NCBI GenBank assembly: GCA_026416065.1
Contig: JAOAFW010000022.1
Location: forward strand, 1 to 14,151
DNA from: Fimbriimonadales bacterium
GTDB taxonomy: Bacteria; Armatimonadota; Fimbriimonadia; Fimbriimonadales; GBS-DC
Length of the DNA stretch: 14,151 nt
Direction: 5' to 3'
Below the pieces are notes generated by a model. It did no database searches, had not been told where the DNA came from, and saw nothing but the letters and a program-made list of their open reading frames with translations. Shown here piece after piece: positions 1 through 6,473 of the stretch. Within the stretch, counting starts at the first letter, position 1. Every line of letters begins with the position of its first letter. The position numbers and the translations under genes were made by a program.

Positions 1-80
1 GCAAGTTTCGTCAGCGCCAGCCCCGCCGCCCCCGCGAAGCCCAACCTCAGAATCTCCCTGCGTGTGTAGCGGTCATGCAT
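1..80 (-). CDS. Twin-arginine signal peptide protein, N-terminal fragment
   Basis: Only the first 26 codons lie in the window; the gene runs off the left edge. Reading the minus strand from an ATG at 80-78 gives MHDRYTRREILRLGFAGAAG followed by a short hydrophobic stretch (LALTKL). This is a twin-arginine (Tat) type leader: T-R-R-E-I-L, a moderately hydrophobic Ala/Gly/Leu segment, and positive charge at the start. It implies that the mature protein is exported folded, often with a cofactor, but nothing of the mature domain is visible, so no function can be assigned. The start is supported by an SD site GGGAGG (complement of 90-95) about 9 nt upstream. A second in-frame-looking ATG at 76-74 is in another frame. 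A GGTATCCT promoter element lies at 107-100. Strand and start are fairly sure; identity is unknown. Confidence 0.75.
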   Translation of the reverse strand, partial: MHDRYTRREILRLGFAGAAGLALTKL

Positions 81-99
81 AGTGGTCGCCTCCCTGAAA

Positions 100-107
100 A
101 GGATACC
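100..107 (-). promoter_or_regulatory. Putative -10 element GGTATCCT for the Tat-signal gene
   Basis: On the minus strand GG directly precedes TATCCT (105-100). It ends 19 nt before the ATG at 80, which leaves a short leader holding the GGGAGG SD site. No convincing TTGACA-like -35 box is seen. The GGTANNNT form recurs before most transcription units in this window, which is the main support. Confidence 0.45.
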
Positions 108-118
108 TGCGCGGGGCG

Positions 119-133
119 TTAACAGGATGTTAA
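119..133 (-). terminator. Perfect dyad TTAACA-GGA-TGTTAA after the tRNA
   Basis: Six-base arms (119-124 and 128-133) flank a 3-base loop. On the minus strand the dyad lies just after the tRNA 3' end and is preceded by a run of eight T (complement of 135-142). It may help end the tRNA transcript, or it may be an operator, because it also lies in the -35 area of the promoter for the leftmost gene. The T-run comes before the hairpin rather than after it, so it is not a classical intrinsic terminator. Confidence 0.35.
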
Positions 134-144
134 GAAAAAAAACA

Positions 145-236
145 TGGCGGAGCGGGTGGGATTCGAACCCACGACACCCCTTTCGGAGCCTACACGATTT
201 CCAGTCGTGTCCCTTCAGCCGCTCGGGCACCGCTCC
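145..236 (-). tRNA. tRNA-Ser (anticodon GGA)
   Basis: The minus strand folds as a type II tRNA. The 7-bp acceptor stem GGAGCGG (236-230) pairs with CCGCTCC. The discriminator is G and a genomically encoded CCA ends at 145. The anticodon stem-loop is CACGA-CTGGAAA-TCGTG with anticodon GGA at 202-200, which reads serine UCC/UCU codons. A long variable arm of about 20 nt contains GCTCC-GAAA-GGGGT. The T arm is GTGGG-TTCGAAT-CCCAC. The long variable arm and the G discriminator are both typical of tRNA-Ser. The gene stands alone, with its own upstream promoter-like box at 255-248. Confidence 0.96.
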
Positions 237-247
237 GCGCTCTCTAA

Positions 248-255
248 AATATACC
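248..255 (-). promoter_or_regulatory. Putative -10 element GGTATATT for tRNA-Ser
   Basis: On the minus strand GGTATATT ends 11 nt before the mature tRNA 5' end, implying a very short 5' leader to be trimmed. A possible weak -35 (TTTGTG/TTGTGG) lies further upstream. It forms a divergent pair with the capD promoter at 300-307. Confidence 0.5.
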
Positions 256-299
256 CGATATGCCCTCCACAAACGGATAGCATCGGCTCGGAACGGGTA

Positions 300-307
300 G
301 GTATACT
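300..307 (+). promoter_or_regulatory. Putative -10 element GGTATACT for capD
   Basis: GG directly precedes TATACT (302-307), 58 nt before the TTG start of the dehydratase gene. This implies a leader of about 50 nt that carries an SD site (GGAGGG, 355-360). No clear -35 box is visible. It belongs to the same GGTANNNT series as the other promoters here. Confidence 0.45.
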
Positions 308-365
308 TTACAGGGCGAGCAATCGCTAGCGGTTTGTAGGAAACTGAATTCTATGGAGGGAAGCC

Positions 366-2267
366 TTGCGGAACAAGGGCACATTAGGATGGTTGCGGCA
401 GATACCTCCCCGACGCTGGGCGGAGTTTCTCAGGGCGGTGTTCACGGACATTCTGCTGATCTCGGCGTCGTTGATGGTCTCCGTCGGTCTCGTGCAGGAT
501 TTTCGGTTCACGCCGCAGGATCGGAGCATGGTGCAGTGGCTTGCGCCCCTCGTCTCTGCGATTGGCGTGGGTGCACTGTTCGGATACGGCTTGTATAGAG
601 TTCATAGCCGTTACGCGGGGATTATGGACCTATTTCGTCTTCTGAAGGCGAGTATGGGGATCAGCACCGCGTGTTTGATTGGGATGTTGGCATTTGCCCA
701 CTATGCAGGGCGTCCCTTCTCGCTTGCGGAATGGGTTCTGTTTGGGTTTTTGTCCACAACTTTGCTGTCCGCGCCGCGAATTGGACGGCGTCTCTATGAC
801 TGGTATTTAGCGTATACCAAAAATCAGACGCCGCGTCGGCGCGCGCTGGTCGTGGGCGGTGGCGACACAGGTGAGGTGGTAATGCGCGAGACCCGGCGCA
901 ATCCTCAGGCGGAGCTGCGCATTGTGGGCTTCGTGGACGACGACCCGCAAAAACAGTCTAAGCATATTCACGGGTACCCATGCCTGGGCACAACGCAGGA
1001 CATCCCCCAGATTGTCGCAGAGCAAGGCGTTCAGGATGTGATTATTGCGATTTCGTCCGCCGATGGCGAGGTGGTGCGCCGCATTTTCAATATCTGTCGC
1101 GCCACCAGCGCGCGGGTGCGCATCGTGCCTCCATTCCAGCCGACGGCGGAACACAGTTTCCAGCTCGCCCAAATCCGCGAGGTCAATATCGAGGACCTGC
1201 TGCGGCGTGCGCCGGTGCAGTTCGACCTGCGCCCCGTGGCGGAGTATATTGCAGGCGAGCGCGTCCTGATTACGGGCGCGGGCGGCTCCATCGGCAGCGA
1301 ACTCGCCCGCCAGATTGCCGATCTGGGTCCCGCCAGCGTCGCCCTGCTGGGCAAAGGCGAAAACAGCATCTATCAAATCGATCATGAGCTGCGCACCCGC
1401 ATGAACTACGAACCCGAATGTATCATCGCCGATGTGCGCGACGCCTCACGCATCGAGGCGGTTTTCCGACACGAACAGCCTACCCTCGTGTTTCACGCAG
1501 CGGCGCACAAACATGTGCCTCTAATGGAAGCAAACCCGATTGAAGCTATTAAGAATAATGTGCTGGGCACATGGGTGATGGCAGAAACCGCACTACGCCA
1601 CGGGGTACGAAAGTTCGTCTATGTGTCGACCGATAAAGCAGTCGACCCCGTCAGTATCATGGGCGCGACGAAGCGAGTAGGGGAGATGATTGTCAGTGCA
1701 CTGGCGTGTGAAGGCGAGACGGAGTTCGCTATCGTGCGCTTCGGTAATGTACTGGGCAGTCGCGGGAGCCTCATCCCTACCCTGCAAGCGCAAATTGAAC
1801 AAGGTGGTCCCGTGCGCATCACACATCCCGATATGCAGCGCTACTTTATGAGTATCAACGAAGCCGTGCACTTGATACTGCGTGCGGGTTCGTTCTCCAG
1901 CCGTGGGGACATCTACATCCTCGATATGGGTGAACCCATCCGCATTCTGGATATGGCACATGACCTGATTCGCCTCTACGGCTTGGTGCCAGGGCAAGAT
2001 GTTAAGGTCGTGATTACAGGCACGCGCCCTGGCGAGAAACTCCACGAGCAGCTCTTCTACGACCAGGAGGTACTGGAAAACACCCCCAATCCTAAGATTA
2101 AGCGGGTGCGGAACAATACTGCGCCCAGCTGGCGCTGGCTGCAAAGCCAGCTGGAAACGCTGCTGAACCTGTGTGAAAAAGAACAACCTGAGGCGGCGCG
2201 GGCAATGCTCATGGAGCTGGCGACAGGCAAATTAGCTACCCACGAGCGGAGGGCGGTGCGGAGTTGA
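366..2267 (+). CDS. capD: CapD/FlaA1/WbpM-type membrane nucleotide-sugar 4,6-dehydratase
   Basis: The 633-residue protein has the full architecture of the large, membrane-bound members of this family. It has about four N-terminal membrane segments (roughly 21-43, 58-78, 97-112 and 118-138). A first Rossmann-like domain carries VVGGGDTGE (162-170) and a sensor-like FVDDD (189-193). A C-terminal short-chain dehydrogenase domain carries the NAD(P)-binding TGAGGSIG (303-310), HAAAHKHVP (377-385), the STDKA active-site segment (421-425) and MGATKR (432-437). Known relatives convert UDP-N-acetylhexosamines to 4-keto-6-deoxy sugars, the first step of many capsule, O-antigen and glycan precursors. 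STDK replaces the SDR Tyr motif, as is usual in this subfamily. I chose the TTG start because GGAGGG (355-360) lies 5 nt upstream; the ATG at 353 is out of frame. The exact sugar substrate cannot be read from the sequence. The overlap with the Wzi-like gene supports a surface polysaccharide role. Confidence 0.92.
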   Translation: MRNKGTLGWLRQIPPRRWAEFLRAVFTDILLISASLMVSVGLVQDFRFTPQDRSMVQWLAPLVSAIGVGALFGYGLYRVHSRYAGIMDLFRLLKASMGISTACLIGMLAFAHYAGRPFSLAEWVLFGFLSTTLLSAPRIGRRLYDWYLAYTKNQTPRRRALVVGGGDTGEVVMRETRRNPQAELRIVGFVDDDPQKQSKHIHGYPCLGTTQDIPQIVAEQGVQDVIIAISSADGEVVRRIFNICRATSARVRIVPPFQPTAEHSFQLAQIREVNIEDLLRRAPVQFDLRPVAEYIAGERVLITGAGGSIGSELARQIADLGPASVALLGKGENSIYQIDHELRTRMNYEPECIIADVRDASRIEAVFRHEQPTLVFHAAAHKHVPLMEANPIEAIKNNVLGTWVMAETALRHGVRKFVYVSTDKAVDPVSIMGATKRVGEMIVSALACEGETEFAIVRFGNVLGSRGSLIPTLQAQIEQGGPVRITHPDMQRYFMSINEAVHLILRAGSFSSRGDIYILDMGEPIRILDMAHDLIRLYGLVPGQDVKVVITGTRPGEKLHEQLFYDQEVLENTPNPKIKRVRNNTAPSWRWLQSQLETLLNLCEKEQPEAARAMLMELATGKLATHERRAVRS

Positions 2268-3625
2268 GGCTCCCAGCAACTCTGGTGAGCTGTCTCTTGA
2301 TGGGGGCGAGTGCAATGGCGCAGCAGCTCCCCACGCGCGATGATCCACTGTACGACTATCTCTCGCGTACTCAGCCCACCCCCGCCGCGATCCTGCGGAT
2401 TCCACGCAGTGCGGATGAATTGCTTCCTGTCTTGCGAAACCGCTCGCGTCCCGAAGGGCAGATAGCGCGCTGGAAACTCCACCGAGAGCCTGTGCTACCC
2501 CAGAGCGCAGCCGTGCTTATCGCCGAATTACAGGGCTTCGCATTTCCTGACCGGAGCGATTGGCGCACCGCCGAAGGTGCCTATCGCGTGGTGGGTGCGT
2601 GGGCGATTGACTCGCAAACCCTGCTGGAAGTGGTCTTCAGCGACGCCCGTCGACGCGAGGGGCTGAAACCCGACGCATTCGACACGGTCTCCTACGCCTT
2701 GCTGACCCTTCAGCGAGGCGAATGGCGCTGGCAGGCAGGATACGCCAGCTTGCGCTGGCTGGGCGGCTACAGCGGTGGACTGCTCGTGAACGACGAGATG
2801 CCCCCGGTGCCCCACCTGAGCGTGCAGTTCCCCTTGCGCATCCCTCTGTTGGGCGAGTGGCGGTTCGAACAGCGCCTCAGCCAGTTTGAGCAAGATGACG
2901 CGGTCACATGGTGGGGCGCACGGCGAGTTGAGCGTGACTTCAACACGCGATGGACGCTCTCGCTTGCAGAGGCGTTCAAAGCGCTGGAGCTGCCGGGCGG
3001 CGCCGTGAGCCAGCTCGTGCCCTACTATCTCTATCAGAAGTGGTACAGCAACGCCCAACGCGGCTCTGGCTGGTTCAACTATCTGGCCGAGGTGGGCGTG
3101 GTGTACAAGCCGGACGCCGAGAACCGTCTCTACTTCTTCTGGCTGATAGACGACCTGCGTGCGCCGACCGCTTTCGGGGGCTCCTCGATTACCCCGCGCA
3201 AAGTGGCGACGCTCGTCGGCGCACGACTCCATCCCGCGCCGAACACGCGCCTGATTCTGGAAATCGTGCGCTCCGACGGCACGCCCGGTGGCGGCGTCTA
3301 CGACGATTCCGGGCACCCGCCACGCTACGCCTATTCCTATAAAGGACTCCCTATGGGGCACCCCATCGGCGCGAATCGTGTCGGCTTATACGTGCGTGCT
3401 GAACACGAAAACGGACGCTGGCTTTACGCGGTGGATTTCGCCACGCTGCGCCGCTTCCACGAGTATCGCCCCGGCGTGCGCGGCTACACGCTGGATGTGC
3501 TAATCGGCTACCAGACCACCGAGCGCAGCGTATTCGCCTTGCGCTACCGCGCCCGCCATCTGCGCGACACAGGTGCACCCGAGACTCGATCTGGCTGGTA
3601 TCTGCAGGCAATCGCGCAGTTTTAA
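2264..3625 (+). CDS. Wzi-like outer-membrane capsule assembly protein
   Basis: The 453-residue protein starts with a signal peptide (hydrophobic 6-18, likely cut after AMA at 19) and ends in ...QAIAQF. A C-terminal phenylalanine after alternating residues is typical of outer-membrane beta-barrels. The middle has Wzi-family hallmarks: the RWLGGYSGGLLVNDEMPPVP region (164-183) and YKGLPMGHPIG (359-369), with many amphipathic strands rich in Tyr/Trp/Arg. Wzi proteins are surface lectins that anchor capsular polysaccharide. The gene overlaps the stop of the dehydratase by 4 bases (TTGA), so the two are probably translationally coupled. I chose the TTG start because it gives a complete signal peptide and a GGAGGG lies about 10 nt upstream; a later start would cut the signal. 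The Wzi assignment is from motifs by eye. An unrelated outer-membrane barrel is the main alternative. Confidence 0.68.
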   Translation: MRLPATLVSCLLMGASAMAQQLPTRDDPLYDYLSRTQPTPAAILRIPRSADELLPVLRNRSRPEGQIARWKLHREPVLPQSAAVLIAELQGFAFPDRSDWRTAEGAYRVVGAWAIDSQTLLEVVFSDARRREGLKPDAFDTVSYALLTLQRGEWRWQAGYASLRWLGGYSGGLLVNDEMPPVPHLSVQFPLRIPLLGEWRFEQRLSQFEQDDAVTWWGARRVERDFNTRWTLSLAEAFKALELPGGAVSQLVPYYLYQKWYSNAQRGSGWFNYLAEVGVVYKPDAENRLYFFWLIDDLRAPTAFGGSSITPRKVATLVGARLHPAPNTRLILEIVRSDGTPGGGVYDDSGHPPRYAYSYKGLPMGHPIGANRVGLYVRAEHENGRWLYAVDFATLRRFHEYRPGVRGYTLDVLIGYQTTERSVFALRYRARHLRDTGAPETRSGWYLQAIAQF

Positions 3626-3646
3626 CAGGCATCGATTGAAATCTGG

Positions 3647-3654
3647 TGTATAAT
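3647..3654 (+). promoter_or_regulatory. Putative -10 element TGTATAAT for the metalloprotease gene
   Basis: A consensus TATAAT (3649-3654) preceded by TG lies 18 nt before the ATG at 3673. The predicted leader is only about 12 nt and has no recognisable SD site. It is the best -10 match in the window, though no -35 box is evident. Confidence 0.6.
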
Positions 3655-3672
3655 CCCTAACGGTGATTAACT

Positions 3673-5649
3673 ATGCACTGGGGAAAGCAATTCGGTGTTT
3701 CGCTCAGCCTATTGCATTTCGCAATCGCAGCAGTGTTCGCTCAGCAGTCTACTGACTCGCTTTGGCAAGCCACTCCAGCTCCTGTATTTACTGCTGGCTT
3801 AGGCTATGACCTTGTCTCCGAACTCCGCGCCTATCGATCTTTCCGACTGGATGAGACCCGCATGCATCGTATCCTGTGGCAAGCGCCCCATGAAGATACC
3901 GTGCTGGCACGGCACAGCCATGTGGTGATTAGCCTGCCAATGCCAGACGGCAGTTTCCAGCGGTTCGCTGTGGTGGAGTCGCCGATTCTCTCGCCGGAAC
4001 TGGCGAAGCGCTACCCCGACATCAAGACGTTCGTCGCGCAGGGCGTGGATAACCCCGTCGCCACCGCACGGCTTGACTTTACGCCTAACGGCTTCCATGC
4101 GATGATTATCACGCCCGAAAGCACGGCGTTTATTGATCCCTATGGACCGGAAGCGCCCGAGGTGTACATTTGCTATGACCGCCGTGATTCAAAACGCCAG
4201 CGTCCCCCATGCAGCGTGCAGGAACACAAAGATTCCGACGATGAAGGCGACGGGCTGACCTTCGACCCTCAGTCGGGGCAGATTCGGCGCACCTACCGAC
4301 TGGCGATGAATGCAACAGGTGAGTACACGCAGTACTTTGGGGGCGTCTCTCAGGCAGAGGCGCAGATTGTAACCACCGTGAACCGTGTGAATGGCGTGTA
4401 TGAGAACGACTTCTGCGTGCGGTTCAATCTGGTCTACGTTCGTGTCTACCCCAACCCCAACACCGATCCGTTCACCTCCTTCGGGAACTTGGGCAGCCAG
4501 AACCAATCGACGCTGGATTCGGTGTTAGGCTCTGCAAACTACGATTTCGGACATGTCTTGACGCAAGGGAACTTTGGCGGGTATGCTGGATTGGGTGTGG
4601 TGTGTCGCGCCGGACAGAAGGGAGTAGGTGTCTCTGGACTGGATGTACCGCGTGGTGACGCTTTTGACATCGACTATGTGGCGCATGAGATGGGGCATCA
4701 GTTCAACGCGAACCACACCTATCGCCTCTGCGCAGGTGATGTCGCGCCTTTCCCTTATGAGCCGGGCAGCGGCAGCACCATCATGGCTTATGCAGGGGTA
4801 TGTAATCCTTCGGAGAATGTGCAGCTCTACTCTGACCCTTATTTCCATACGCATAGCATCTCGGAGGTGCAGGGCTTTATCACAGGCAGTGTGGGCAACT
4901 CCTGCGCGGCGCGCACGACCACCAATAACACTCTTCCCAGTGTGAGCGCACCCAGCTCTGTGCGCATTCCGCAAGGCACGCCGTTCCGCCTGACCGCCAC
5001 AGGCAACGACCCAGACGGCGACACGCTCACCTACTGCTGGGAACAGTACGACAGCAATCCGCTGTTTCGCTCGCGCCTGCCCGCGCTTAGCCCCACGCGC
5101 TTCTTCCCACGTCTGGAGACGGTGATGAGTAATTCGACGGACCCGTGGGAGACACTGCCCACCGCAAGCCGCACAATGACTTTTCGATGCACGGTGCGCG
5201 ATAATCGTGCGGGGGGTGGCGGCGTGGCGATTGCCACTACACAGGTCACCGTGAGCGGCGTCGCGTTCCGAGTCACGCAGCCAGCCACCGGCGCGAACTG
5301 GAATGTCGGCTCCACTCAGTCCGTCATCTGGCAGGTGGGTGGCGGTAATATCGCGTCCACTGTGAACATTCTGCTCTCGTTGGATGGTGGATTGGACTAC
5401 GAGTCGGGCAGCCTGATTGTGCTGAAAGCGAACACCCCCAACGATGGCGTCGAGACCGTGACTGTGCCGAATGTGGTGGGCGCGCGCGCTCGAATCATCG
5501 TGGAACCTGTCGGACATGTATTTTACAGTCCCAATCCGGGCAACTTCCGTATTCAGGACACGCGACGCCCAGGTGATGTGGACAGCAGCGGCTGTGTAGA
5601 TGACGCCGATCTACTCATCGTACTGTTCAACTTCGGCAACGGCTGTTGA
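3673..5649 (+). CDS. Secreted reprolysin-like zinc metalloprotease with C-terminal dockerin-like module
   Basis: The 658-residue protein begins with a signal peptide (hydrophobic 8-22, likely cut near VFAQ, 21-24). A propeptide-like region follows to about residue 200. The catalytic domain (about 205-415) carries the zinc signature HEMGHQFNANH (338-348: His338, His342 and His348 as ligands, Glu339 as base) and a Met-turn STIMAYAG (368-375, Met371). This is the metzincin pattern of the M12B/reprolysin-like families. Downstream, about 430-530 resembles an Ig/cadherin-like domain (NDPDGDTLTYCW), and about 535-630 resembles an Ig-like repeat found in cell-surface proteins. The last 25 residues, starting GDVDSSGCVDDADLL, look like one calcium-binding dockerin repeat. 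Cysteines are frequent, as expected outside the cell. The gene appears to be its own transcription unit, with TATAAT upstream and a strong hairpin after the stop. Substrates are unknown. Confidence 0.88.
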   Translation: MHWGKQFGVSLSLLHFAIAAVFAQQSTDSLWQATPAPVFTAGLGYDLVSELRAYRSFRLDETRMHRILWQAPHEDTVLARHSHVVISLPMPDGSFQRFAVVESPILSPELAKRYPDIKTFVAQGVDNPVATARLDFTPNGFHAMIITPESTAFIDPYGPEAPEVYICYDRRDSKRQRPPCSVQEHKDSDDEGDGLTFDPQSGQIRRTYRLAMNATGEYTQYFGGVSQAEAQIVTTVNRVNGVYENDFCVRFNLVYVRVYPNPNTDPFTSFGNLGSQNQSTLDSVLGSANYDFGHVLTQGNFGGYAGLGVVCRAGQKGVGVSGLDVPRGDAFDIDYVAHEMGHQFNANHTYRLCAGDVAPFPYEPGSGSTIMAYAGVCNPSENVQLYSDPYFHTHSISEVQGFITGSVGNSCAARTTTNNTLPSVSAPSSVRIPQGTPFRLTATGNDPDGDTLTYCWEQYDSNPLFRSRLPALSPTRFFPRLETVMSNSTDPWETLPTASRTMTFRCTVRDNRAGGGGVAIATTQVTVSGVAFRVTQPATGANWNVGSTQSVIWQVGGGNIASTVNILLSLDGGLDYESGSLIVLKANTPNDGVETVTVPNVVGARARIIVEPVGHVFYSPNPGNFRIQDTRRPGDVDSSGCVDDADLLIVLFNFGNGC

Positions 5650-5654
5650 GAACC

Positions 5655-5687
5655 GCTGGTACGACGGTGGACTGCCGTCGTGCCAGC
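5655..5687 (+). terminator. 13-bp stem-loop after the metalloprotease gene
   Basis: GCTGGTACGACGG (5655-5667) pairs with CCGTCGTGCCAGC (5675-5687), with one G-U wobble, around a 7-base loop. It begins 5 nt after the stop codon. No U-run follows, so it could be a U-tract-less terminator or a 3'-end stabilising hairpin. It ends 7 bases before the GGTATTCT element of rph. Confidence 0.6.
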
Positions 5688-5694
5688 CCCGTCA

Positions 5695-5702
5695 GGTATT
5701 CT
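5695..5702 (+). promoter_or_regulatory. Putative -10 element GGTATTCT for rph
   Basis: GG directly precedes TATTCT (5697-5702), and exactly 10 nt separate it from the rph ATG at 5713. No SD site is present, so translation of a nearly leaderless mRNA is predicted. Confidence 0.5.
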
Positions 5703-5712
5703 ATACGCTGCT

Positions 5713-6444
5713 ATGCGACGAGTGGACGGTAGAGCGGCGAACGAGTTGCGCCCTATCCAGTTTGAACCGGGCTTCCACCCCTACGCGGAAGGCTCGTGCC
5801 TGATCAGCATGGGCAACACCCGTGTGATTATCACCGCAACCGTGGAAGATAAGACGCCCCCGTTTCTCAAGGGCACGGGCAGCGGCTGGGTCACGGCAGA
5901 GTCCAGCATGGTGCCCCGCGCGGGCAGGCAGCGTAGCCAGCGCGAAATCGCGCGTGGAACCCCCACCGGACGCACGATGGAAATTCAACGGTTGATTGGA
6001 CGCGCCATTCGCGCCGCCGTCGACCTGCCGCAGCTGGGCGAGCGCACCATCACGCTGGACTGCGATGTGATTCAGGCGGATGGGGGAACGCGTACGGCGT
6101 GTATCACAGGCGGATTCGTAGCGTTCGCGCAGGCGTGCCAGTGGATGGTGCAGCAGGGCTATATCAGCCGCCTGCCGTTTCAGGAGCGCGTCGCGGCGAT
6201 TAGTGTCGGCGTCGTGCGCAACGAGGATCTGTTAGACCTGTGCTACGAGGAGGATGTACAGGCGTCTGTTGACATGAACATCGTGATGACCGATCGGGGG
6301 CGGTTCGTAGAGGTACAAGGCACGGCGGAAGGTACGCCGTTCTCACGCGACCGCCTGAACCGCCTGATTGACCTTGCGCAGGGTGGACTGCAGCAGATTT
6401 TCCAGCTGCAGGCGCAGGCGATTGAGATGATTTTGAACAAGTAG
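5713..6444 (+). CDS. rph: Ribonuclease PH (tRNA 3'-end phosphorolytic exoribonuclease)
   Basis: The 243-residue protein closely follows RNase PH: MRRVDGRAANELRPI at the N-terminus, FLKGTGSGWVTAE (51-63), the GRTMEIQRLIGRAIRAAVDL block (86-105, including the phosphate-contacting Arg87), LDCDVIQADGGTRTA (115-129, Arg127) and DLCYEEDVQASVDMNIVMT (175-193, with Asp181 and Asp187 in the metal-binding positions). RNase PH trims nucleotides from tRNA precursors 3' of the CCA by phosphorolysis and acts as a hexamer in the cytoplasm. The length matches the usual ~240 residues. A GTG at 5680 would add 11 residues with no family counterpart; the ATG at 5713 fits family N-termini and lies 10 nt after GGTATTCT. 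There is no SD site. The usual partner gene, an XTP/dITP pyrophosphatase, is not next to it. It converges with the STN-domain gene. Confidence 0.97.
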   Translation: MRRVDGRAANELRPIQFEPGFHPYAEGSCLISMGNTRVIITATVEDKTPPFLKGTGSGWVTAESSMVPRAGRQRSQREIARGTPTGRTMEIQRLIGRAIRAAVDLPQLGERTITLDCDVIQADGGTRTACITGGFVAFAQACQWMVQQGYISRLPFQERVAAISVGVVRNEDLLDLCYEEDVQASVDMNIVMTDRGRFVEVQGTAEGTPFSRDRLNRLIDLAQGGLQQIFQLQAQAIEMILNK

Positions 6445-6445
6445 G

Positions 6446-6473
6446 GGAGTAGAGATCTGTCTGACCCTACTCC
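6446..6473. terminator. Dyad between convergent genes (possible bidirectional terminator)
   Basis: GGAGTAG (6446-6452) and CTACTCC (6467-6473) form a 7-bp stem with a 14-base loop in the 22-base gap between the rph stop and the stop of the opposite gene. The right arm includes the opposite gene's stop codon. No T-run is seen on either side, so terminator function is a guess from position. Confidence 0.35.

Noticed and set aside
144..329. Short open frames across the tRNA (61-72 codons)
   Set aside because: They read through the tRNA-Ser gene; sequences such as GFEPTT are a familiar translation artefact of tRNA genes.
353..598. ATG-started frame at 353 overlapping the dehydratase start
   Set aside because: Its GGAGGG belongs to the TTG at 366, whose frame gives the complete CapD-type protein; the 81-codon frame has no recognisable features.
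2528..3361. Minus-strand open frame of 277 codons opposite the Wzi-like gene
   Set aside because: It is a shadow of a GC-rich coding region; composition is Arg/Ala/His-rich and no motif is recognisable.
4525..5517. Long minus-strand open frame (330 codons) opposite the metalloprotease
   Set aside because: It mirrors the third codon positions of a well-supported gene, has no family-like motifs and no start signal.
5680..5712. GTG start for rph adding 11 residues
   Set aside because: It would start inside the hairpin after the protease gene and upstream of GGTATTCT; RNase PH family N-termini match the ATG at 5713.
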